From the NCBI RefSeq assembly GCF_035222275.1, contig NC_085882.1, positions 2,921,501-2,985,500 on the forward strand: 64,000 nt of DNA. The letters run 5' to 3'. The DNA is from Podospora bellae-mahoneyi (Eukaryota > Ascomycota > Sordariomycetes > Sordariales > Podosporaceae). The position numbers and the translations under genes are program-made. Below are positions 45,367 to 56,500 of this stretch, one piece after another (position 1 is the first letter of the stretch; every line of letters starts with the position of its first letter). The notes below the pieces were generated by a model. The model did not search any database, had not been told where the DNA came from, and saw only the letters and a list, made by a program, of their open reading frames with translations.

Positions 45367-47124
45367 ACTGTGTCTGTTGGAAAAGTGAAGTCAATCGATT
45401 TCGCACGTGAAATTCTACAGGGCCAGTCTTCCATGCTTTCTCTGCTCCTTCCGGGGAAGTAGGTTTCCAGGGGAGGAGCTTCCTAAATGGGGCTCGGGCT
45501 CGGGTTCGGGGATAGATACGGGACCTGAATTCCGCGAAATGTCAAGGCCTTCACTGTCAGGAACAACTCGGGCACAAACAATTACATCAGTTGCCAAATT
45601 GAGAACCTCAATGGCAAAGTCCAAACTGACGCAAAATATCCAGAACCTTACGCAAACTGTCCAGAACCTCGAGCAGCGCATCGATCGCTTCGAGTAGGAT
45701 ATGCAGCCTGTCTGGGCGTTTTTGACGCTATAAACGAATATCCATCCAAAGGCGTCTCACTCCCAAACGTTCCCACGGTGACTTCGTCGACGGCTGCAAG
45801 TGCGGGCCCTTCGAACTTCACAAAATATCTATGCATGAGTGGGGGCTCTGGTTTATCGTTACTTCGTTTGGCGGCGCCGACACAACGTGCATAAATCTCC
45901 TTTCCCCTTTTCATAAAGTTTACAAACTTGTGGTGGAAGTTATCCCTCTTTTTTTTTATTCTGTTCTAACTACCTATGGGGGAAGAACGAATGCAAAAAC
46001 GAGAGAAATAAGAAAAAAAGATTCATAAAAGCAGGGTCCGGATGTGCAGGTTGGACGGCTTGGGTTATGAAGTGTTAAGACGACAGTCCAAAACTCATGA
46101 TCGCATTACAGTACCGGACAGCACAGGGCCCAGTATTGAGATGTCAGGCACATCCTCTATCAAGTGCAGGCACATCCTCTGTTGACCTGCAATTTCCTCC
46201 ATATGGGGCGTTACATCAGCTTTTCTCAAGTGGAAGGAAGGCAGTGGTAGCCCAAAGAAACAGGGTGCTGCTCTCCCTCTCCAACAGCCCAGCTGACTTC
46301 CATGAGCTGGCGCACTATGGACAGAAGAAGGGCAATGCAAAAGTCCAAAAGAACAGAAACAGGCCTACCGATTACCTCAAGAGGTCTCTAGTATAGTTTA
46401 AATGGCCTTCTAATTACATTCAAATGCCCCCTAACTATCTTTAAATACATATAACATTCATTTAACACTTATTAACACTATCTTTAGGGGCCTTCTTATT
46501 ATTTTAAGACGTGTATAAACTATCTTTAAAGGCCTAGAACATATATCTTTAACACCTATTAAGTATCTTAGAAGGCCTCCTGATTATCTCAAGATACATA
46601 CATATTAACTATCTTTAATGGCCTGGAAGATCTATTTAAGGCCTACTAATTATCTTAAAAGGCTTCAATTGTACTACTTTAGGCGTCTAATATCAGTCGC
46701 GAGGTGTTTCAACATGGTCACGAGCCTTGGAATGATAGTGGAGATGTATGTAGACTATGTTTGATGATGATGGAAGGTATCACGATGGCACCCAGAAAAC
46801 TGGGTGCGAAGATGATGAATTGAGAGGAAGCTATTGGTGAGAAGAGCTAATCTATATATGTATGCCTGTGTCAGTGCCCTTGCCAAATTGCTTCAACCTT
46901 GGAGGCCCTTTGTAAGCATGTTACATATCATATCCCCTGTACAACCCCTGATGACAGCCCGTGTACTCTGTAGATTCAAGAAATCTCTCATTTCTCACCC
47001 GTTCTCCGCTTGTATTCCTCTTCAGTTATCCCATACCAGATAAAATTACCATCAAGAGGCTGGTGGTAATTGCCCTCCTTTATCTGTCTCATCTTCCGAC
47101 GCTCCCTCTCTTCATGGTTGCCCA
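45367..47124. other. Intergenic with AT-rich minisatellite
   Basis: Promoter side of the CorA-like gene on the left, AT-rich degenerate repeats in the middle (listed separately). No convincing gene; a 97-codon plus-strand frame from 45407 ends in a Gln/Asn coiled-coil-like stretch but lacks support. Confidence 0.45.
46388..46685. repeat. Degenerate ~42-bp minisatellite, about seven units, AT-rich
   Basis: The core AACTATCTTTAAAGGCCT recurs with variation near 46390, 46430, 46472, 46516, 46559, 46604 and 46645, so the period is about 42 bp. Units differ mainly by transitions, and the tract is far richer in A+T than the flanks, as after RIP. It could also be part of a longer decayed element whose ends are not visible. 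Confidence 0.65.
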
Positions 47125-48063
47125 TTATATTCCTACCATACTCTTCCCCAGCCACATCCCTGGATCGGGCCTCAACCCAACTGCCGCTACTTCCCTTGCC
47201 TCAAGGGCACTGAGAAAGTCAACTGCGGTTTTGAGAGTAACCTTAATCACATTCTCGTTGAGCTTGGTGGCAAAGGTCAAGATCTTGTCTTGTGGGATAA
47301 CCTGGAAATCAATGGGTGCGCTCAAGTCTCCCTCCATCCCCGTCCGGACCAGAAAGACTGGCAGACTGCCAATCTCTGCTGATGGCTGGTACCGACAACG
47401 AACAGGAACAACGATCAAGAGAAGAGCCTTAAACAGATGTTGGAGAAAATAGCGCTTGGTTGGATTTTCCCTGGCGATAATTTCTCTGCAGCCTCTTTCG
47501 TTGCTCGTCTCGTATTGCCTCCGGACAATGGGTTCTGTGAGATAAAGTTTCGGGTAAGCCTCGACGGCAGCACAGAGGGCCTTGTTGAGTGAGATGAACT
47601 TGTCGATAGAATCTTGCGTGGGGTCGAGGTGGTCGCTCTCTGCATAGTGTGTGTGGCATGCATCTTTGAGGTAGAGAAATTTGCAAAGGAAGCACCGCCC
47701 TTCAATCTCGGTTCGATACGGTTTGAACCATCGGCGATAGATGTGATTGTGAAGAAAAGTATAGACCGGCCCCATACTTGCGGGCGCCGGCACAAAGTAG
47801 AGAGGCAACGACTTATTCTATATGTCTTCATATTGGTAGGAAACCAAACCTTCCAGGTCTGGCTGGACGAGTCCTTCGGCCGATACGCCGAAGAGATAGC
47901 GTTGGTAAATGTAGTGGTGATGATCACTTTCTGTAGAGCAACGAGTGTTTCAATTCTTAAAGTCTGGATCCTTCTCCTCCTTGGCAATTCGCTCCCAATA
48001 AGAAAGACGAGGCTCAGTCTTGGTCCTGGGTTCGACGACTGTGGTCTGTTCAGAGGTAACCAT
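47125..48063 (-). pseudogene. Unknown protein gene with two in-frame stops
   Basis: One frame runs from an ATG at 48063 (MVTSEQTTVVEPRTK...) to the stop at 47125, interrupted by a TGA at 47950-47952 and a TAG near 47820. On both sides of the stops the sequence reads like a protein (RLSYWERIAKEEKDPDF; RWFKPYRTEIEGRCFLCKFL; THYAESDHLDP). A Cys-x2-Cys followed by Cys and His residues could bind zinc. I do not recognise a family. Introns over the stops would need poor splice sites, so decay is the simpler reading, but a lineage-specific spliced gene remains possible. Confidence 0.45.
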
Positions 48064-48443
48064 CTTGAGGTATGTCGAGAATAAATGGTGGAGGGTCTGT
48101 TGAGGGTAAGATGAGATGGGAGATGAAGAATGAGGTTGTGACTCTGAGTAGGTCTGGAGGTAAAGTTCTGGTGTAGGTGAGAAAATAAAAGAAACGAATG
48201 CATGCTCTCTAAATATTTGATGGCTTGGGTGACTGACTGAAAGCATGAATGAAAGAGGAGCAAATCTTGTCTTGCTCCAGTCAACCGCCACAGCAATCAG
48301 GCTTTGCTAGTGTACCAAGCGCCGCACTCAAAACGAAACCATAAATATGTAAAAAAGATATCGCTGCAGTGGCGTTCTTTGTGTAAAAGAAGCCAAAAGA
48401 AACTCGTCATCGCTAAGATGATGAAAAGTAAGCAAAAGAATAT

Positions 48444-48549
48444 GGGAACTGTGAGGCTCGAACTCACGACCTCAGGATAACTCTGGTGTTGCACATCCAG
48501 ATCATACATTCGTATGAGACCTGCGCTCTTCCAACTGAGCCAAGCTCCC
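48444..48549 (-). tRNA. tRNA-Met (elongator, anticodon CAT) with a 34-nt intron
   Basis: On the minus strand: acceptor GGGAGCT pairs with AGTTCCC, D arm GCTC...GAGC, anticodon stem CAGG/CCTG, loop CTCATA with anticodon CAT at 48514-48516, T arm GTGAG-TTCGAGC-CTCAC. The intron (48479..48512) sits one base 3' of the anticodon, the standard position. The T-T apposition at the base of the anticodon stem matches the elongator tRNA-Met of yeast, which separates it from the initiator. The mature form is 72 nt before CCA addition. It lies between the unknown minus-strand gene and cytochrome c. Confidence 0.95.
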
Positions 48550-49098
48550 TGTACAACTCGACATATCCTGATTGGTGGAGATTAGCCTCATGAAGTGTTT
48601 TGGTCCAACCAAAAGTCAATGACGAGCAAAGATCACCTTTCCAAGATAACAAACTCCCTCACAGCAGAACCGACCACCCAACATGTACAAGTCTCATCAC
48701 ACGCAGAATTGCAGCCAAGAATATTGAAAAGCAGAGGGGAATCATTTCATTCAGGTCCGGTTGCCGCAGTCAGGCAACCCCATCGTCATCATCGATCATC
48801 TAGGTGTAGTAAAGCAGATCTACTACTGTGTGCTATGGTACAGAGAGGTATATCGGAAAGAACCCAACGTGTGTCCTCGTCGGATCCGTCCAGAGGTGGT
48901 GTAGGGAGTTGTGGTTTGAAAAGGACGTAGTTGCTCATCATCAACGCCGCCCGAACCCTTGATCTAATGCAAGAAAAAAATCTAAGAGCAAAGAACTCCC
49001 CCTGGTGTCTCTTTCGCTCTCTATTATTACAACCCAGCCAAGGAAAATAGAAAAAAAGCAAACTTTTACGCCGAAAAGTAAGTCTCTAGATCTATTAC

Positions 49099-49956
49099 TT
49101 AAGCGGTAGACTCCTTGAGGAAACTAGAGGGAAACAGTGTTAGTGCCATTCTGGGCGCAAGGGTACCGTAACCGAAGAGCACATACGTGATGAGGTCATT
49201 TCTGTCCTTGTCCTTCTTGAGACCACCGAAAGCCATCTTGGTGCCGGGGATGTACTTCTTGGGGTTCTCGAGGTAGTCGAACTGAGCAAGTGTTAGTTGC
49301 GAGTCTGGATCTCGTTGTACAGTTCACGGAAAACATACGAGGGTCTGGTCTTCCCAGACAACACCCTTCTGCTTGTTGGCATCGGTGTAGGCGTAGCCCT
49401 CAACGGTACCAGACTTGCGTCCGAAAAGACCGTGGAGCGCAGGACCGATCTTGTTGCCGCCGCCAGCCTCAAGGGTGTGGCACTGAGCGCAACGGGTCTT
49501 GAAGAGGTTGGCACCCTTCTTGGAATCACCTATCCGGGAGGAAAACCGCGAGTCAGTCATTTGCTGTTCAGATCATGGTGGTGGTGGTGTTTCCGGCGTC
49601 TGCGTGATTCTCGACGTGTTCGTTCTAGTGTGCGGCGGCTCTGACTACTACGGCCCTTCTCCCCAGTGCGCAGCTCAAGATGCGCCCAGGGAAAATACCG
49701 CATAAGCAGGAGCGGTGAGGACAGGACCGTAGGCAGTAGCAACATTCAGGTACTGGCAGTATGTCGGCGAGGTCGGATGGAGGTCATATGTAGAATGTCT
49801 TCAGACGGCTGCTGGCCACGTCATGGGTGCCAATGGCTTGGTGACGAAGAGTTCAGGCGTCCCTCGCAAAGAACGAACCGAGCAGAATTCACGAGGCCGG
49901 AAACATGGCGGGCAGTGTGTAGCTGAGGGGCAGGACCTACCGGCTCCGACAGGCAT
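49099..49956 (-). CDS. cyc1: Cytochrome c (four exons)
   Basis: Soluble haem protein of the mitochondrial intermembrane space that carries electrons from complex III to complex IV. Exons are 49956..49941, 49529..49339, 49281..49187 and 49123..49099. All joins keep the frame and give 108 residues ([15 protein letters not shown] ... LKESTA), nearly the same as Neurospora cytochrome c. The haem site CAQCH (Cys19, Cys22, His23) and the Met ligand in GTKMAF are present. Introns 2 and 3 are 57 and 63 nt with GTATGT donors and CTAAC branch sites. Intron 1 is 411 nt, far longer than the others, and follows after only 16 coding bases. The gene is divergent from a mitochondrial membrane protein gene 680 bp away. 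Confidence 0.97.
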
Positions 49957-50635
49957 TTTGATAGATTTATGGGGTTGATGTGAGGTAGGTAGGTGTGGTG
50001 GTTATTAGACAATTAAGTTGGTGAACAGGAGTCAAAGGCGCAAAAGGTAGACGAGGAAGAAAGAGGGAGAAGAAAAACAGGATGAGCCGTTAGTAAAAAA
50101 AAAAGTTGGCTCAACGCCTCTCTTTGCCGCTGCGTGCCGGAATTTTTTGAGCAACCGGCCACGAACAAGGCTCTTTTCGTCACTCAATGACCTCCGCCAA
50201 GCCTACATCATCAGTCAAAGGAGCCACACTGGGGCTGGAGAATGTGGGGCTGACGACGGACCACAGCCAATCATGACCGCATCTTTAGTCATTCAGCGCG
50301 GGCAATGTCGGAAGTGCCCGGCATCGCAGCCTGTCGTCCGAGCTTCCTGTGGCTTCAACGCGGCCATCCTGGTCCTAGTGCACACGATGCGCTAGCAGCG
50401 AAAAAACGGAAAAACGAACGAGCTTCCAAAACGCTAAGCCACATGGGGGAATTGGCCAACCAGAGCAGCTCCTCCAGGCAAGCACTGACGCAAGTTTTTT
50501 TGCTGCACCGTTTCCCCTCGATGCATCGCCGATTGAGCCGCACCCAACGACACCACGCCATTGGACTGTTTTTTGGGCTTCAAGATAGCCTCACATATAC
50601 TCGATACACACCCAGTCAAAAGACCACCAAGAAAC
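49957..50635. promoter_or_regulatory. Shared divergent promoter region of cytochrome c and a mitochondrial protein
   Basis: A 679-bp gap between divergent starts. CCAAT-type pentamers lie at 50267-50271 (plus strand) and, as ATTGG, at 50451-50455 and 50560-50564. CCAAT boxes bind the HAP/CBC complex, which controls respiratory genes in fungi, so joint control is plausible. Pentamers occur often by chance; this is inference. Confidence 0.35.
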
Positions 50636-51518
50636 ATGGCCTCAACAGCAACAATCCCCCGCTTTCTCCTCCCCCAACGAGGCCTAATCTGGAGACGCCT
50701 CTCCCCCGCGAACATCACCTCCCCCGTCGTCCTCGTCCGCTTCTCCTCCACATCCCAATCCAAAGACGGCAAACCCCTCGTCCTCGAAAAGCCCGAACGC
50801 TTCGTCCCCCCATCACATGGCTCCCGTCTCCCCGGCTCCCGCCGCTCAACCCTCGGCGACGGCCCCCGCCACTACGGCGGTGACCTCTCCGAATCTGAAC
50901 TAAAAGCCCAAGCCAAAAAGGACTACCCCATGACCCCTCCCCCCGAGGGCACCTGGGCGCATTGGTTCTTTTCCCAAAAATGGGTTCACATCACCGTCAC
51001 CCTTGTTTGTCGCCCTCCAAGATTCGCCACCCCTTGACCCAGGTTGTATCTCTAACAAATGTGAACAGGGCACCCTTACAGCCCTCAGCATATGGACCTT
51101 CACCCTAAACTACAAGCACAACACTCCCTTCGGCGACATGCTCCCTCCTATGTCCGACTTCTTCTGGCACCCCATCTCGTCCACCCGCGCCCTCGTTGAA
51201 GTCATCCGCCTCAACGAAGCTCACAACACTGCCCGCATCCAAGAAAAGAGAAGAAGACTCGTCGAGGACGTCGCCAAAAGGACAGCGTATAGGAGAGCGC
51301 ACGGCTTGCCAGAGGAGTACGGCATGTTTGGACTCAAGAAGGCCACCATTGACCCAGACCAGGTGTTTGGCACAGAGGGTGATGAGAAGAAGGAGCAGCA
51401 AGGGACAACGGTGGTGGACGATGCCTCGCCTATCGCTCCGGAACCAAAGCGATTGACGGACGAGCAGCAAAAGGAGATGGTGGGTGAGCTGAAGAAGAAG
51501 TGGCTGGGTATCTTTTGA
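50636..51518 (+). CDS. Conserved-looking mitochondrial membrane protein, function unknown
   Basis: Exons 50636..51004 and 51069..51518, separated by a 64-nt intron (GTTTGT donor, TCTAACA branch, ACAG acceptor) that keeps the frame; 272 residues. The N-terminus (MASTATIPRFLLPQRGLIWR ... VRFSS) is an Arg-rich amphipathic presequence with an RFSS-type cleavage site typical of mitochondrial import. Then LVLEKPERFVPPSHGSR, a tryptophan-rich EGTWAHWFFSQKWVH and one hydrophobic segment (about residues 119-137, spanning the splice junction) consistent with an inner-membrane anchor. The C-terminal half is charged and helical (EKRRRLVEDVAKRTAYRRAH) and probably faces one soluble compartment. I recall similar fungal proteins without assigned function. 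Divergent from cytochrome c. Confidence 0.8.
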
Positions 51519-51673
51519 TATTCCTCCTTCTCATAGAGTCTGCCACATGAAATGTGAACGCAAAATGTAAAATTATGTACAAACAACGTCCACAACGGCC
51601 GAAAGGCGTAAATAAATCTATACCCCTTTCTTTCTTGACACTCAGAATCCTCCCTTGACAATTCCCCCCTGTC

Positions 51674-52349
51674 TCAAGAAGTGTCAACCCCCTCCAAAGC
51701 ATCCAGCACCTCATCCGCCACCCCACCTCTAACCAGCACCTTTTGCACCAACGCCCCCATCACAACAGCCTTGGCACCACCCCTAGGCGGCTTCCAAACA
51801 CCCTCCACAGCCTCGCTCTCCGTCTGCCTCGCCTCGGGCATCTTCTGGTTCGCACCCGTACTCACAACCTGCGCATGCCCATAAGCGCTATTCGCCGCGT
51901 TGGCCACCCCCGGCGGCGTCAGTCTCGAAGGCGGGTCCACCGTCCTGATAGACAACAGCTTCAGATTCCTGCCCGAGTTGTTGCTCCTCCCATCCACATC
52001 CATCCTACCCTCTCGCGACGAAGCGTCATCCCCAACCGAAACAGCCAGCACCACATCCGCCACTGCCAGCTCCTCCTTGCTCGGATCAAAAATGACATTC
52101 CCCCCCACCGCCATCACCAGCAACGTCACAGGCGGGCGTTCGGTAACTCTTTTCGTGGTCGGGTTTCGTGCGTACAGATACGGCGCCGCAGCCCAGTCGT
52201 CGTCAAAAAACGGGTCTTCATCCCCTTCTGACTTGAGTTTAGGGAGGCGGGTGGCCAGAAGGGCGAGGTGGGTTGTTAATGACAGCAATGGAAGCGGATA
52301 CGAAAGCGGCGGGCTGATCAACAAAATCTACACCCCAAAGTTAACACCA

Positions 52350-52385
<36 letters not shown>

Positions 52386-52887
52386 AAACAAACAAACAAA
52401 CAAAACTCACATCAAGATAAACCTTCCAATGAAACCGTCTATTAATCCTCAACCGCCTCACAAACCCCCCATCAGCAAGCAGTGCCTCACAAAGCATCTG
52501 CCCCAAAAACACCGTCCCACTATCATCGTCCCTGTACCCCGGAATCTCAACCGTGAGCTCAACCCAATCACTACTCCCCTGCTCCTCCCCCTCATCTCGT
52601 TCTTCTCCTTCTTCCTGGTTTTGATTCTCCCCAAAGATAGTATCGTCATCCCACCTCCGCCTCGTCTTTTCCACTTCTGCCTTCACCCCCACGATCGCCT
52701 CTGTCCCGTCCGCGAAGCAGATCCGAGCCGAGCCGTTCGTCCCAGGCAGGATCCCCGTCTCGGCGGACAAAGGCCGGTACTGAGTCGGCGAGCGGCCGTC
52801 GGGGCGGATGGGGGGGTTGAGACTGAGGGAGGTGTGGAGGTAGGAGAGCTCGGCGGGGGAGAGGTGGACGTTTGTGGAGGAGGCCAT
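51674..52887 (-). CDS. RRP42: Exosome ring subunit RRP42 (RNase PH-like)
   Basis: Component of the six-subunit RNase PH ring of the RNA exosome, which threads RNA to the RRP44/RRP6 nucleases in nucleus and cytoplasm. Exons 52887..52411 and 52327..51674; the 83-nt intron (GTGAGT donor, GTGTAG acceptor) keeps the frame and gives 376 residues. The N-terminal LSPAELSYLHTSL, RPDGRSPTQYRPLS and GSARICFADGTEAIVGVKAE motifs are those of RRP42. The C-terminal RNase PH half follows (PPVTLLVMAVGGNVIFDPSKEE). Acidic low-complexity insertions (QEEGEERDEGEE; DEDPFFDDD) enlarge it relative to yeast. The intron contains a (GA)14 run on the coding strand. Confidence 0.88.
52353..52380. repeat. (CT)14 microsatellite inside the RRP42 intron
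   Basis: Fourteen CT units on the plus strand, hence GA on the transcribed sense strand, in the middle of the RRP42 intron. A purine-rich run within the intron is unusual because fungal introns usually have pyrimidines near the acceptor. Confidence 0.9.
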
Positions 52888-53526
52888 CTTTTTCTTCTTC
52901 TTTTTCTTTTCCCTGGTGGTGGTAGGTGTCTAAATCAGGGCGCGCGATCAGGCCCCAGTTGGGATTGACTGTGGGAAAAAAAAGTTACGGTAACCGCAAA
53001 TCGCCCTGGGAGGAGTTGTCGTGTCGCGGCAAGGCTGTCGCAAATCAAAAGTTTCGGAGAGACAGTTGCTAGGCGGGGCACTTTTTTCCCCCCTGCTTGC
53101 TGCTCCAAAAAAAAAGTCGCTGGATTGGCGAGGCTGCTGGTGTGGGGTGAGGCTGGAGAAAGCTCCAAAAGCTGAATCACCCAGATTGACAGGGGGGTAG
53201 CTCTGCCTCAGCTGTGGGTCTCCATCACTAACCCCACACCATGGCGTCTAGCCCCTTTCTCGTCACTCTTAACAACCAGTTTCTTTGTTTACTTTCTCAC
53301 TGATGAACCTCTCAGATGTACATGTGCAATCTTTTTATTTGCCTATTTTTACCTCTCAAGAAAACTGTTCTGTTTACTCAGCTAACATCTCGAGAAGACT
53401 CCAAAAACACACTAATAATACTATTATCCGCTGAATTAATTCCGCTGAAGGGTGGGTTCGAACTCTCCTGCCAAAGGTGTCCTATACACCCAGCTTTTAC
53501 CCATATCCTTAAACAACCCCTCCCCA
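52888..53526. other. Intergenic between RRP42 and the PARP-E2 gene
   Basis: RRP42 promoter on the left and the PARP-E2 3' UTR on the right. Nothing else is supported; a tRNA-like B-box near 53455 was rejected (see rejected list). Confidence 0.45.
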
Positions 53527-56500
53527 TCACTGAACACCATTCGCCGTCTCAAAGAAATCCTCGGGAATCTTCCAGTCGTGCGCGCCCGCAGCCCGTCTGT
53601 ACGCCTCAATCGCCTCCCCAACAGCATAGTCTTGGTGCCGTTGCCCCTTGACAACAGGAGCCAAACGTGCCGGACGTGGATCCTCACTCAACAAGGCCAT
53701 CCGAATCTGCATCAACACACTCTCCATGCTGCTCACAGGACTCCATCCCGTCGAAGTCAGTAGTTCCATGCACATCGCCCCGCCCACCGTCATATGACCA
53801 CCGCCTCCCTGCTGAAAGCCCAGAAATCTCGGGCGAATGGCCCGTACAAACGGCGGGTCAAACGGGAACGACTTTGGAAAGCGAATCTCAAAGACGAGTG
53901 ACTTGACGTCTGCTTTTTTCATGTCCCTGGCAAGCGGCGTGGAGGGCTCAAAAGAGTGAAGCTCGACGATCCACTGGAAGAGATTCTCGATTCTGTCAAA
54001 GTCAATGTACCATCCCAGTTCGTGCAATGGTGTCCTGGTCTGTAAAACTTGAAGGCTTTTGAGCTCACGACTCAGTGCCTTGATCGCAGACCCATTTCCA
54101 CTCAACGGGGGCGGTAGATTAGGAAGTGCCGAGAAATCGAGTGTGCCGGGGACAAAGTCAGTCATCGCCATGTCATGGGCGGGTCTGTAATGTAAAGTTA
54201 GCAAGCCGTTACGTCCACAAGGGCGTGATATTTACTGACGGTGTAAGTCCAAGCTTCGCGCGATCCCCCTGCGCCGTGCTCATTTTCTTACGGCGTTGAG
54301 CGGCTGGTCCATTCGTCTCTGTGTCGCTAACCAAGAGAGCTACGTCTACGGCATCTTCGTCCTCGCTAAGTTCAGGGCTGTCACGCACTCGCTTGGCCAG
54401 CAAAGTTGAGGTGGTTGCATCCGTCCCCGCTACCTGAATTGTTCTCAAAGGGATGGCAGACAGAGGGATCTTGAGGACGGCAGAATTTTCACCCTTTACC
54501 TCACGTCCCTTTTGCTGTGTGCGCATAGGCACCGCACCCTTGCCGTGGGTGCTGGGAGGTGTGGATGCTCCAACGTTGGGTTTGGCTGCAACGTTGGATT
54601 TGTTCCGCGCCAGGGTATAGCTACCATGTGGAGTAACTGGAGCCGGAGTTGAAGCCTGTGTTGAAGCCTGAGTTGAAGCCTGAGTTGAAACCTGCGTTGA
54701 GCACAACTCAGGTCTCGGTTTCACAAACAGGTAGCGACACTGTTGCCAGTCCAACTGACTCACAACATAGTGTGGGGCGGCCGAGACAAACTCCTCGGGC
54801 ACATTGATGATCTCGTTCAGACTCATGCACTGCGTGATCTGGAGATCAGAGTTGGGCCATGTCATGCCACTTTGTGCATAGTAGATACTCGTGTTGAAAT
54901 CTGGACTGAAATAGACCCCGTTGCCATAGGCACGGCCGCACGCGACAACCTTGAAATCTAGGCCTGTTCGCAAGATGCTGTGCCAATTAGCAAGATTGCT
55001 CCCATGCCACGCCAGAATGGTAGGATGACCCTTGAAATCTTTCCTGCTAGCAATTTGTTGGAGTGCGCGAGAGAACTGACGTTCTTTCTCGGGCGACCCT
55101 TGGGCAAACCGGAACTGAACCCATGAGTCCATTCCCAAGATGCGCTGGTGCTGTCGATCTCGTCCCTTTCCTGCTGGTTGTTCTGAATTTTCGGGTGATG
55201 CTCGATATCGGCGGCGATCAACTTGATAGATGCAAGATCTGTTGGATGAGACGATCCACTGCAAAATGGAAGCTGCGGCAGGTGATATTCCGTCCATGTC
55301 CTTGAATAAACATCGCGGATGACTTGTCAACCATGCCTCCATCTGAAGAATGGAAGGGAGGTTCTCGAGAATTTGTCTCATGGCGTGGCCTTTATCGGCA
55401 TCAGGCAGATCATCGAAGTCGGTGTCGTAGGGAAACACTCTCACGGGCGCGCCAGCAATGCCAACTGGCGCCTGGAGAAGCCCCCGTTGATCGACGGGAA
55501 GAGCAGTATATGAATGCCCCGGCCTAATCGAAAGTACGGCGGTGCTGCTTGGAAGGTGAACCTCCTCTACTCGTCCGTGTTGAATCATATTGTTGGTGGT
55601 AACCCAAGCGATCCATTTGTACCCAGCCAGTTGTCGGATGTCGTCCATGTTCTCACAGAGAACCAGCCTATCACCATTCAGGATCCCCCTCCACTTGCAG
55701 CCTGTCACATTTAGTAGATTTGGTACTTTAAATCGCAGGCCAACCGGGAGGTTGCGTATCGCCCCATAGCCGACGCTGGACGGTTGTGCTGCAGAGCCGA
55801 CGCCGATTACCTGGGCTGTAGAGCCGACGCCGGTTACCTGGGCTGCAGAGCTGATGCCGAACGGTTGTAGCACATTCCGATGACCAGAAGGGTCTGAAAC
55901 CGCGGCGTAGCAAAGGCTGACGAGGAGATCAACCACATACGGCTCGTTGAGGATCATGGGCTCGATGCTGGGGCCAAATCCCATTGACATGTACTGAAAC
56001 AAGCAAAGAGGGTTGTCGCAGACATATGGTTGGAGTGCCTCGAACTCAGCTTCGATTTTCTGATGACATCTCAGACAGTATTCGGTGCACCTGATGATGT
56101 AGCGCATAGCAAACTGCATCGCCACCAAAGGAAAGCTTCTCTCGCCTCCATGGGCATCTTTCAAGTGATCCCCCAGCAGTGGATGGCGTTCCGGCCTGGC
56201 ATCAGGCACGGATTCATCGGTCGGGACTGGATCGTCCGGTTGGGTTACGCAGTTCTGGTAGTGGCGATTTGCCTGGTCCCAGTCGTAGCCCGTTCTCTCT
56301 CTGGTCTTCACTATCGAAATAAAGCTCTCGTTCAAGAACTGATCCAACGAGTTGGAAATGAAAAACTTCTGAAGTGCTTCGGTGTCCGAAGCCTGAGCAG
56401 TTTCCCTTTCCTCGTCATCTTCTGGTCTCACGCCAGGATTCGTGACAGTAATAAATGCGTTCCTTGCTTCCTGCTCCGATGGCTTGTACTTTTTGCACTT

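Noticed and set aside
45407-45697. 97-codon plus-strand frame ending in a coiled-coil-like Gln/Asn stretch
   Set aside because: Starts inside the CorA-like gene's promoter, has no known family, and the repeat-like end is short.
53447-53540. tRNA-like B-box (AGTTCGAACCC on the minus strand) just beyond the PARP-E2 stop
   Set aside because: The T stem does not pair (several A-C mismatches), and no matching acceptor or D arm was found. At most a decayed tRNA-like remnant.
54209-54240. PARP gene ending at its own stop at 54209 without a fusion
   Set aside because: Possible as an unspliced form, but the next frame starts without its own good ATG context and the intron has a clear branch site and acceptor, so the fused model is preferred.
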